This document shows positions 6,895 through 13,851 of a stretch of 22,545 nt of DNA, one piece after another (within the stretch, counting starts at the first letter, position 1; every line of letters starts with the position of its first letter). The notes under the pieces were generated by a model, which saw only the letters and a program-made list of their open reading frames with translations, was not told the origin of the DNA and did not search any database. The DNA comes from Patescibacteria group bacterium (GTDB taxonomy: Bacteria > Patescibacteriota > Minisyncoccia > Phycocordibacterales > PALSA-1337): positions 1-22,545 of the forward strand of contig JAUPUH010000008.1 in NCBI GenBank assembly GCA_030917665.1, in the 5' to 3' direction. A program made the position numbers and the translations under genes.

Positions 6895-6921
6895 CACTCC
6901 GTGTGATGACTATTCCCCATG

Positions 6922-6930
6922 TGATATAAT
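6922..6930 (+). promoter_or_regulatory. Extended -10 promoter of the 6941-9802 operon
   Basis: TGATATAAT is a perfect extended -10 element. It ends 10 bases before the ATG at 6941, predicting a leader of about four bases. No good -35 element is seen at 16-18 bases. The same 9-mer occurs on the minus strand at 18191-18199. Confidence 0.6.
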
Positions 6931-6940
6931 TATTAACAAT

Positions 6941-8203
6941 ATGACGAATATAATTAAACTGAGCCTACTATCAATTATTGTTTTTTCAACCTTTCTTTTT
7001 TTTGAGATTCGCCAAATAAAAGCCTCAAATCCTATATGTCCCCCACAATTCCACTGTGCGATCTTGGCAGATGTTGTTGCTGGGCAGGCCAATTGTCCTG
7101 ATGGATATGACTGCACACCACTTTTTCCTCCCCCACCAGACTGCCCACCTCTCGATGTGTGCTTTTTTAAGACAAAAAAGTCATCAGCCGCCACAACAGC
7201 ATCTACCACGAAGGGGGCATTTTCTTCAACCGCTATTTTCATTAGCTCACTTGATCGTTATGTCGGTTCACCAGGGACTCTCGTAACAGCTTTCGGAAAA
7301 AACTTTCCAAAGACTGCCACGGTCTCGATAACATCAAATTCATCCCTACCAATTTCTACACAACCAAACTCCATCGCTAGCAGCACTGATGGATATGACA
7401 TGGCAACCTTCTATCTTCCCCAGAGTCTATCTGGAGGCGTTTACAGTATTTCAATAAAAGGTATTACTGGTCTTGTAAGCAACTCAGTATCTTTCACTGT
7501 AACCTCCCTTACTTCTTCGGGCCAAACATCAACTGGTAACACAAACACTAATACAAATACGAATACCAACGCCAATACAAATACAAACACGAACACAAAT
7601 ACTTCAAACACAAATACCAATACAAGACCAACCAACACCAATACAAACACAAACACAAACGCGAACACGAACACGAATACAAATTACACAAACCAAAACA
7701 ATTCAAATTCAACCAGTGGAAAGTTTAGTATAAATGAGTCAATCCAAACAACAGATAATTTAAGAGTAAGAAGCACCGCTTCTATTTATGGAACACTTCT
7801 AACTACACAGCCTCGAGGCACACGAGGAAAAGTAAGGGGTGGACCAACAATTGCTGATGGCTATACATGGTGGAATATAGATTACGCATCCGGAAACGAT
7901 GGATGGAGCGCCGAGACCTACCTCACAAAAGACGTTACAGGTGGTGATCCTGGGCAGTGCTATACATTCGCAAACGACATGACTCTTGGTTCTAGTATCT
8001 CAGACATTTTTTATCTACAAACAGCTTTTCGAGCTGAAGGATTTCAGATACTCGATGCAGAACGAAGCCCGAACCCATATTTTGGAAACTCTACTTTGAA
8101 TGCAGCAATCGGTTACCAAGGTAAATATGGCATAACTCCACAAGCTGGCTATGTAGGCCCGAAGACACGTGCACAGCTCAACACTACCTACGGTTGCAGA
8201 TAG
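6941..8203 (+). CDS. Secreted SH3b / peptidoglycan-binding protein with Asn-Thr linker
   Basis: This 420-residue exported protein probably sits in or on the cell wall. Order of parts: signal peptide (1-28); a Cys/Pro-rich segment with six cysteines (33, 39, 52, 58, 68, 74), some in CPxGYxC form; an IPT/TIG-like beta domain (about 98-190, with VGSPGTLVTAFGKNF and a closing VSNSVSFTVTS); a linker of alternating Asn and Thr (about 199-249); a bacterial SH3 domain (about 264-330, TTDNLRVRSTAS, TWWNIDY, GWSAETYL); and a C-terminal peptidoglycan-binding domain (about 347-420, DIFYLQTAFRAEG, GYVGPKTRAQLN). No catalytic domain is visible, so it is more likely a wall-anchored scaffold or adhesin than an enzyme. 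It is transcribed with the prenyltransferase gene that starts six bases after its stop. Confidence 0.8.
   Translation: MTNIIKLSLLSIIVFSTFLFFEIRQIKASNPICPPQFHCAILADVVAGQANCPDGYDCTPLFPPPPDCPPLDVCFFKTKKSSAATTASTTKGAFSSTAIFISSLDRYVGSPGTLVTAFGKNFPKTATVSITSNSSLPISTQPNSIASSTDGYDMATFYLPQSLSGGVYSISIKGITGLVSNSVSFTVTSLTSSGQTSTGNTNTNTNTNTNANTNTNTNTNTSNTNTNTRPTNTNTNTNTNANTNTNTNYTNQNNSNSTSGKFSINESIQTTDNLRVRSTASIYGTLLTTQPRGTRGKVRGGPTIADGYTWWNIDYASGNDGWSAETYLTKDVTGGDPGQCYTFANDMTLGSSISDIFYLQTAFRAEGFQILDAERSPNPYFGNSTLNAAIGYQGKYGITPQAGYVGPKTRAQLNTTYGCR
7535..7687 (+). repeat. Low-complexity Asn-Thr coding repeat
   Basis: About 51 codons alternate Asn and Thr, broken only by occasional Ala, Ser, Arg-Pro or Tyr. 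All four Thr codons and both Asn codons are used in a mixed pattern, so the DNA repeat is imperfect. Two longer blocks of Asn-Thr, each with a single central Ala, suggest an old internal duplication. It forms the flexible linker between the TIG-like and SH3b domains. Confidence 0.9.
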
Positions 8204-8209
8204 TATAAA

Positions 8210-9802
8210 ATGCTAAGCTCAATACTCAGAAAGATAACTTCCCTGCCCCTAACCATTGAATCATGGGCTTTGAGTGCTATTGGAATTATCTTTATAAGAA
8301 TATTTCTTGAGCATTATTCCTCAAACGAAGCTGGGCGCTTTGTATTGATCGATGCCTCAACAATCATCCACTACTCAACTTTTTTCATCGCTGTCTTGCT
8401 TGTGAGCACCTTGATTGTAATGTTTTTCTCAAAACAACCCCTGAAGGAGAGCGCGACGATTGCCCTCTTTGGCTTTATGATCATATGGCTTCCACCACTT
8501 CTTGATTTGATTATAAGCTGGGGTACTGGCTACACAATGCACTATCTTTTTTTGCTTCCTAAGGATCTACTCACCGCTTTTCTCACAATGTTTTGGAGCA
8601 CGGCTAACACTGGAATAACTTACGGTATTAGAATAGAGATTGTCCTTGTGGTTATTGGCAGCTTCGCGCTCGTCTACTTCTACACAAAAAGCATTCTAAA
8701 ATCCTTATCAGCGAGTATTCTCCTATATGCCTGTATCTTCGCACTCGTTAGTTTGCCATCAATGCTCGGTCTTTTTCAGAGACAAACCATCCCTCACTTC
8801 GTATCCACAAGTATTCTTAATTCAAAAATAATCAGCAATTCTTCCTATCCAGCACAATCAAGTTATGAAAGAGTACTTGATGTTGGTTTCAATTCACTCA
8901 TGACCCAGGTCAATCTCGCAATTATCCTTGTTGTAGGAATTTTAATATGCGCTATTGGATACCGAGAGAAGTTAAAAGTCCTTCTCCGCAATTCACGGCC
9001 AGAAAGAATCCTTCACTACTCTATTCTTGTTGTTGTTGGTACCCTGTTTGGTGGTGGTCCATCGTTTTTTCTTTCATGGGTCAATGTTTTATCAACGGTA
9101 GTGACGATTACCGCTTTTGTTTTTGCGTGGCTTGTCGCTGTTTGTATAAACGACATATACGACAAAGAAATAGATGAAATTTCAAATACCAATCGCCCTC
9201 TTCCCCAAGGCTCGTTCTCAAACGGAGAATTTTATTCTTTATCAGTCGTTTTCACTATACTATCATTCATTGCGGCGTATTCTTCAAGCATGTACGGACT
9301 CTTTTTTGTCCTCGCCTTCTCCTTTGCTTACTATATATATTCAGTTGAACCGCTTAGGCTAAAAAGACATTATATAACCGGTGCACTTATTATAGGTTTT
9401 GCGAGCACTTCTGCAGTTTTGGCTGGGTTCTTTTTATCAAACAATCAAAAAGAATTCCTAGCATTCAATCCCCTTCTAACCCTGTTCCTTGTGATTCTTT
9501 TTGGTTTTGGATCAATGGTGCGAGATATCAAGGATTACGAAGGAGATAAATTAAATGGAATTAGTACACTACCTGTCAAAATTGGCTTAAAGAAAGCAAA
9601 GATTGTCATTGCTACAGTGATAAGTCTTGGAATGTTGTGGGTTGCGTACTACTTCGAAAGTATTCTACTCACCGTTGCTGCAATTATTTGTTTGTTATTT
9701 ATCTGGAGAGTCTTTTTTGCAGATGTATATAAAGAGAGGAACTTCTTCATTGCCTACCTTCTATTTCTGGTGGTTTTTATTGCGACTTTTATTCTAAGAT
9801 AG
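8210..9802 (+). CDS. UbiA-family prenyltransferase with extra N-terminal membrane domain
   Basis: UbiA enzymes transfer polyprenyl groups to acceptors (quinone rings, heme, sugars or glycerol phosphates) within the membrane. The C-terminal half (about 265-530) carries both metal-diphosphate motifs: NDIYDKEID at 314-322, followed by NRPLPQG, and RDIKDYEGD at 438-446, followed by the LPVKIG segment. The first ~255 residues form about five to six additional membrane helices (e.g. 55-73, 83-105, 143-158, 168-186, 233-250). Usual UbiA proteins are near 300 residues, so this is a fusion of an unknown membrane domain to the enzyme. The substrate cannot be read from sequence; a lipid-linked wall or polyprenyl-phosphate sugar pathway is a guess from its wall-protein neighbour. 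It overlaps the convergent gene by 14 bases. Confidence 0.85.
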   Translation: MLSSILRKITSLPLTIESWALSAIGIIFIRIFLEHYSSNEAGRFVLIDASTIIHYSTFFIAVLLVSTLIVMFFSKQPLKESATIALFGFMIIWLPPLLDLIISWGTGYTMHYLFLLPKDLLTAFLTMFWSTANTGITYGIRIEIVLVVIGSFALVYFYTKSILKSLSASILLYACIFALVSLPSMLGLFQRQTIPHFVSTSILNSKIISNSSYPAQSSYERVLDVGFNSLMTQVNLAIILVVGILICAIGYREKLKVLLRNSRPERILHYSILVVVGTLFGGGPSFFLSWVNVLSTVVTITAFVFAWLVAVCINDIYDKEIDEISNTNRPLPQGSFSNGEFYSLSVVFTILSFIAAYSSSMYGLFFVLAFSFAYYIYSVEPLRLKRHYITGALIIGFASTSAVLAGFFLSNNQKEFLAFNPLLTLFLVILFGFGSMVRDIKDYEGDKLNGISTLPVKIGLKKAKIVIATVISLGMLWVAYYFESILLTVAAIICLLFIWRVFFADVYKERNFFIAYLLFLVVFIATFILR

Positions 9803-10217
9803 CATCCATATCAGGCCCTGAAGGTCTTTTCATTGGACCCCTTACCCCATTTTTATTTGCTGGATTTATTTTTTTTCTTGCAGCAGTCACGCCGATTTTT
9901 GACCCAGGCATCAATGATATTCCCGTTTTGTCTTCTATTCTTGAAATCGCAATTACTGCTATGGTCGCAGCAATTATAGTAGGAAGTTCCTGGACTGCCG
10001 GGATAAACTCAGCGACTATTGATATAGCTTGGGGAGCTAGAGTTTTGGCGTTAATGAAGCCATGCCCTGTTTTTACGAGATAGATTGTGAAAATAACGAA
10101 ATACACCCAACCAAAAAGGGTTCCAACGAAAGGAATAAGTGTAAGGAGGTCAAATATTCCCGCCAAACAAACAAATACAATTATACCCAAAACCCCTATT
10201 CGATATTTCTTTTTCAT
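9789..10217 (-). CDS. Small membrane protein, last gene of the VirB4 cluster
   Basis: Not recognised. The 142-residue protein has two hydrophobic helices near the N-terminus (about 7-27 and 29-49), a moderately hydrophobic stretch (about 62-94), then a basic Pro/Gly/Lys tail ending PSGPDMDAILE. The ATG is three bases after the VirB4 stop, so it is clearly co-transcribed and may be an inner-membrane accessory of the secretion machine. Its 3' end overlaps the UbiA gene by 14 bases in convergent orientation. No Shine-Dalgarno site. Confidence 0.7.
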   Translation of the reverse strand: MKKKYRIGVLGIIVFVCLAGIFDLLTLIPFVGTLFGWVYFVIFTIYLVKTGHGFINAKTLAPQAISIVAEFIPAVQELPTIIAATIAVIAISRIEDKTGISLMPGSKIGVTAARKKINPANKNGVRGPMKRPSGPDMDAILE

Positions 10218-10220
10218 GGA

Positions 10221-12056
10221 TTATTTTGCTGAGGCACCATTTTGCTGGCTCAACTCAAGATCCTGTTTTGCTTGCTTGATTGCCATAACTTGAGCTGGGT
10301 TCGTGGTGATGATCTGGTCTTCTGTATATGAAGCAACAACCTTAAGGGCGACATGTTTCAATCCCACGAAGAATATTCCCTCACCCACATCTGATTCGAG
10401 TAGAAGATACTTCTCCTCATCAGTGAGATTGAATGTTCTTTGGATGTTATCAATAGAAGACGGAGACTGTTTAAGGAGAATTTGGATTGAGGAGTTTGTA
10501 ATGATCGGTAATCCATAAGGAGATTTGAGGAAGTCATCAACGTCCTGTGTGATGGTTGCCAAGCCAAGGTAATACTTTCGTCCTCGTTTTGCAAGACCGA
10601 GCAAGAATGAAGCCGTGTCTTCTGATTTCATCATCCACCACGCCTCGTCAATAACAAGTAAACGCTTCTTAAGAACCTTTCTGATGGCGTTCCATATATA
10701 GTGCGTTACGATGTACATTGCCACTGGCTTAAGTTCATCCTCCATGTCTCGAAGTGAGAACACAACAAATTTCTTATTGATATCAACGTTTGAGGGACGG
10801 TTTATGAATCCTGACCATGTTCCTTTTGTATACTTTGTAAGCCTTTCAACGAGAGATTCTGCCCCCTCCATACCAGCAAGCACAAGTTCAAAGTCAGAAA
10901 GAAGTGGTGGCTCGACGTTTCGGAAGTCTGATTCCGGTGAAATATCCTTTAAGGCGTATGTTTCTGTGATTGCTCGATCGATAATAGCATCCTCTTCCTG
11001 TGTAAGACCACCAAGCATGATTCGGAAAAGACCGACAAGGTTGATGATGTTTGATCGGAGAACATCAGCACCACTCTCATCTTCTCGAGGAATCGGAAGA
11101 TCAAAAGGGTTGATGTGGTGCTCTGAGTTAAGTGAAATATTGAAGTACTTCCCTCCTGTGGCCTCTGCCATATACTCGTATTCTTTTTCAGGGTCAATAA
11201 CGATTACTTCCGTATCAAACATAAGTGTTCGGAGAATTTCAAGTTTTGTACAATATGACTTTCCTGATCCAGCCTTTGCGAATGTCACAGAGTTGTAGTT
11301 TTCAAGGAGAAATCGGTCAAAAAGCACAAGTGAAGAGTTGTGACGGTTGATTCCGTAGAGAATTCCCTTGTCAGATGTAAGGTCAAAGGAAACGAATGGG
11401 AAAAGGCTTGAAAGAGGTGATGAATTGAGCTTTGAATGCACAGCAAGCTGGTCATCACCTATAGGTAGCACGCTCTTGTAACCACTTTCCTGTTGGAAGA
11501 GTGCTGGCTTGAGATATACGAGCTTTGATTCAAGAATAGATTTAACTTCTGATTCGATCTTATCGAGGTCAGCACTATTATCGCCGAATATCGTTATATA
11601 AACCCCTACATCGAATATTTTCTCTTGCGCCTGCATAAGATTGTCGCGAAGTCCTTCAAGGTCTTGATAAGCAGTATCAAGCATGGGGTCACGGACAAGT
11701 CCCTTATCCTCTCTTTGTGATATCTGGCTTTGTACTTCAGCAACTTTTTTCTGGAAATGACGAAGGATCTTTGCTGTATCAACAGGGTGAATGAAAATTG
11801 AAATATTAAAAATCTTGTCGAGATTGATAATCGGTGCGAACCAACTTTCGGCGAGGAATCGAGGATATGAAATAACAAAGAAAGTACGAGCCACCTTCTC
11901 TCCAAGGTTAATTTCCTTCGGACTTATCTTAAGAGCAGACGGTGCAATGACGTCTTTCAATTCAAGAACGCCCGCCTCATAGATTTCCTGAGGCATTAAG
12001 GAGACGATAGGCGCAGCCTCCTCTTTTTTTCCTAATAGTTTTGAAAAGATTCCCAT
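10221..12056 (-). CDS. virB4: VirB4/TraC-family type IV secretion ATPase
   Basis: VirB4 ATPases power assembly of and transport through type IV secretion systems at the inner membrane. The 611-residue protein has an N-terminal VirB4/TraC-type domain (about 45-250, with KVARTFFVISYPRFLAESW and a central helical insertion around 95-145), then a RecA-like motor with Walker A AKAGSGKS (260-267), VIVIDPEKEYEYMAEATGG (about 284-302), Walker B LLVIDEAW (466-473) and the sensor-like LGLATITQDVDDF (497-509). These are the defining VirB4/TraC motifs. It lies 14 bases after a separate VirB4 N-domain-like protein and shares an operon with PrgI. No Shine-Dalgarno site. The gene name is used in the family sense; exact orthology is not claimed. 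Confidence 0.92.
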   Translation of the reverse strand: MGIFSKLLGKKEEAAPIVSLMPQEIYEAGVLELKDVIAPSALKISPKEINLGEKVARTFFVISYPRFLAESWFAPIINLDKIFNISIFIHPVDTAKILRHFQKKVAEVQSQISQREDKGLVRDPMLDTAYQDLEGLRDNLMQAQEKIFDVGVYITIFGDNSADLDKIESEVKSILESKLVYLKPALFQQESGYKSVLPIGDDQLAVHSKLNSSPLSSLFPFVSFDLTSDKGILYGINRHNSSLVLFDRFLLENYNSVTFAKAGSGKSYCTKLEILRTLMFDTEVIVIDPEKEYEYMAEATGGKYFNISLNSEHHINPFDLPIPREDESGADVLRSNIINLVGLFRIMLGGLTQEEDAIIDRAITETYALKDISPESDFRNVEPPLLSDFELVLAGMEGAESLVERLTKYTKGTWSGFINRPSNVDINKKFVVFSLRDMEDELKPVAMYIVTHYIWNAIRKVLKKRLLVIDEAWWMMKSEDTASFLLGLAKRGRKYYLGLATITQDVDDFLKSPYGLPIITNSSIQILLKQSPSSIDNIQRTFNLTDEEKYLLLESDVGEGIFFVGLKHVALKVVASYTEDQIITTNPAQVMAIKQAKQDLELSQQNGASAK

Positions 12057-12070
12057 AGTAATTTATTTTG

Positions 12071-12712
12071 CTAATTTATCTGAATTGGCTTCTCGGTTTC
12101 CCCAGGATTGAATATCTTGTAATATAATTCTACCACCTCTTCAGTTCCGAGCTCAGCAACACGAATACCGCAACGAACAAGTCCCTGCTCAACCACACCC
12201 ACCCTTTGTTCGAGTTGACTCCTGTACTCTTCAAATTTCTGGTTTTCAAGGAGTTTGTCGTTCGCTCCCTTTTTCATAAATGAAGTTAGGGGATTTTTGG
12301 TGGCGGTAAGTGTTGGGGGCATGTAAGGAATTACAATAAAGAAGCCTTTCGTCATGATATTGCTGTTGTCGACGAAAGTTTTTATGAATTCTATGTATTC
12401 GCGGGTCTGAATCTTCATGAGTTCTGTTACCTGTTCCTTGTATCTTTCCTCTAGGAGCGCTATGTACGGCCGAATATCAAGGCGTTTTGATTGAACGAAA
12501 ATCTGGATTGAAAAGTCGAGCGAGTTGAGGAAGTTTTGGAATTGAGAGATGATCGCGTTCTGCTCATCACCAGATTTGAGGGCGAAGTTAAGTGATGATG
12601 CAAGGATAATTGCCCGCATTGAGCCATCCTTGAGTATGACGATACCGTCTCGAATTTCTTGGATCGGGACGAATTCTTGTGTTGTTTTTGATGCGACTGC
12701 TGTTTGTGCCAT
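12071..12712 (-). CDS. VirB4 N-terminal-domain-like (TraC-like) protein
   Basis: The 213-residue protein has no predicted membrane span and no Walker motifs. It resembles the N-terminal part of VirB4/TraC ATPases: the EFVPIQEIRDGIVILKDGSMRAIILASSLNFAL opening (about 13-45) is a typical two-strand start, followed by helices with QFQNFLNSLDFSIQIFVQSKRLD and an EEYRSQLEQRVGVVEQGL helix near 160-178. It is sandwiched between prgI (2 bases) and virB4 (14 bases), the place where such a domain is expected. It probably works as a cytoplasmic partner of the ATPase. Assignment rests on pattern and neighbours. Confidence 0.75.
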   Translation of the reverse strand: MAQTAVASKTTQEFVPIQEIRDGIVILKDGSMRAIILASSLNFALKSGDEQNAIISQFQNFLNSLDFSIQIFVQSKRLDIRPYIALLEERYKEQVTELMKIQTREYIEFIKTFVDNSNIMTKGFFIVIPYMPPTLTATKNPLTSFMKKGANDKLLENQKFEEYRSQLEQRVGVVEQGLVRCGIRVAELGTEEVVELYYKIFNPGETEKPIQIN

Positions 12713-12714
12713 GT

Positions 12715-13140
12715 TTATTTTTGGTTCTTATTGCTATACATACTTTCCTTGATATCAAGACTCCACGTTAAGTCCTTAAGCTTACTATCTGAAATTTTTG
12801 GAACCATAACCCCAGCGTATTCTTTTGCTTCTTGAACAGGATTATCCACCTTCTTGTTGGGCATCTTTTTCCAAATGAAGAGCTTTGCTGAAGTATAGTA
12901 CTTGAAGGCAGCCTCCACGACATTGATAAAGGGCTTGTTATTTATTTTATAAAAGGCCAAGGTCCCTGAGAATGCCATGACAGCCAAGATAGGAATAAAC
13001 GAGTAGAAGATAGAGGGCAGAAGCTGATAGATTATAAAAGATAACCCTGCTCCACCGGCGAGGTAGATGAACTGTTTTAGTGTGAGCGGTCCGAAGATCT
13101 TGTCTTCCACTTCTATGAATTGTGGAACTTGATAACGCAT
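12715..13140 (-). CDS. PrgI family (VirB3-like) membrane protein
   Basis: PrgI/VirB3-like proteins are small inner-membrane components of type IV secretion systems that associate with VirB4. The 141-residue protein opens with MRYQVPQFIEVEDKIFGPLTLKQFIYLAGG, the typical PrgI signature, then two close hydrophobic helices (about 24-41 and 43-63) and a soluble tail with NKPFINVVEAAFKYY and a basic KLFIWKKMPNKK. It stands directly upstream of the VirB4 pair. An extended -10 box lies 6 bases before its ATG, so it can start its own leaderless mRNA within the longer gene string. Confidence 0.88.
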   Translation of the reverse strand: MRYQVPQFIEVEDKIFGPLTLKQFIYLAGGAGLSFIIYQLLPSIFYSFIPILAVMAFSGTLAFYKINNKPFINVVEAAFKYYTSAKLFIWKKMPNKKVDNPVQEAKEYAGVMVPKISDSKLKDLTWSLDIKESMYSNKNQK

Positions 13141-13146
13141 GAATGT

Positions 13147-13155
13147 ATTATACCA
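13147..13155 (-). promoter_or_regulatory. Extended -10 promoter for prgI-virB4 (leaderless)
   Basis: TGGTATAAT on the minus strand (13155-13147) is a perfect extended -10 element. Six bases then lead to the ATG at 13140, so the predicted transcription start is the start codon itself. It sits in the only sizeable gap (27 bp) inside this part of the gene string. No -35 match is visible. Confidence 0.65.
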
Positions 13156-13167
13156 CAGGGCTTCACC

Positions 13168-13845
13168 TTATATCTGCTCCCTATATGGATCGGCGGTGTA
13201 GGATTTCTTTTCCTCAACCTTCTTTTCTGGAATTGCAGCCTTCACTTCCTTAACCTCGATTTTTTCTGGTGCATTTACGTGTGCGGTTAGAAGATGGTCA
13301 ATCATTGGAGAGGCCACTGGCTTCACGGGGATCATTGGTTTATCCTCTATACTCTTCAGAACATCCTCCTTGTTTATATTTTCGTCCTTATACTGGGGTG
13401 ATGTCGAAATTGGTATTGTTTTTTCAATAGTAAACTGACCAGCTTCTTCTATTTTTTTATTATCAGGTACTATTGGGAGATTTGCTGGGGGTGTTGGTAT
13501 GACACTCTCAAATTCCGGTTTTGACTCCGTTTCTCCATCATTAAGTCTTCTAATCTCCTCTTTAACATCCGCAAGAACGTCATCGTTTATCTCGGTTGAG
13601 ATCTTGCGAGCAATCTTCGAATCAATTTTCAGCTTTTTGCTTATGATATCGACAAAGTCTTTTGAGGGTTTTAGTCCGATGATCATATACCCTGTTTCCT
13701 CGATGAGGTCGTTGATTTGATCCAGCAAAAGGCCGTTATCTTCGCCAATTTTTGCTATATCAGCAGCCGTTTCCGTAGAAAAGAAAAGCTTTTTAATTAT
13801 TTCAGGGATTCTATTAAGTTGTTCCTCGATTAATTTTGTATCCAT
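13168..13845 (-). CDS. Soluble helical protein with Pro-rich tail, secretion-cluster associated
   Basis: Not recognised. The 225-residue protein lacks a signal peptide or membrane segment. The first ~100 residues look all-helical (EEQLNRIPEIIKKLFFSTE, LDQINDLIEETGYMIIGL, SKKLKIDSKIARKISTEIND), suggestive of a small cytoplasmic interaction domain. Residues ~105-200 are Pro/Val/Glu-rich and probably disordered, ending in a Lys/Glu stretch and YTADPYREQI. It lies six bases after the VirB6-like gene and just before the prgI promoter, so it may be a cytoplasmic adaptor of the secretion machine; that is inference from position alone. Confidence 0.65.
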   Translation of the reverse strand: MDTKLIEEQLNRIPEIIKKLFFSTETAADIAKIGEDNGLLLDQINDLIEETGYMIIGLKPSKDFVDIISKKLKIDSKIARKISTEINDDVLADVKEEIRRLNDGETESKPEFESVIPTPPANLPIVPDNKKIEEAGQFTIEKTIPISTSPQYKDENINKEDVLKSIEDKPMIPVKPVASPMIDHLLTAHVNAPEKIEVKEVKAAIPEKKVEEKKSYTADPYREQI

Positions 13846-13851
13846 TTTTTA

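Noticed and set aside
6878..6895. GTG start six codons upstream for the Ig/PKD-like protein
   Set aside because: It lies on the -10 region and delays the signal peptide; the ATG at 6877 has AAGGA upstream.
7441..7674. Open frame on the minus strand encoding Phe-Val repeats
   Set aside because: It is the reverse reading of the Asn-Thr codon repeat, not a gene.
7535..7687. Possible CRISPR or satellite array
   Set aside because: No repeat-spacer structure; the pattern is codon-level and stays in frame within a clear gene.
8204..8209. TATAAA just before the UbiA start as a promoter
   Set aside because: It directly abuts the ATG, leaving no room for initiation; the gene is more likely read from the upstream promoter.
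10711..11298. 195-codon open frame on the plus strand
   Set aside because: It lies wholly antisense to VirB4, is Ser/Arg-rich without any domain, and has no promoter; a shadow frame.
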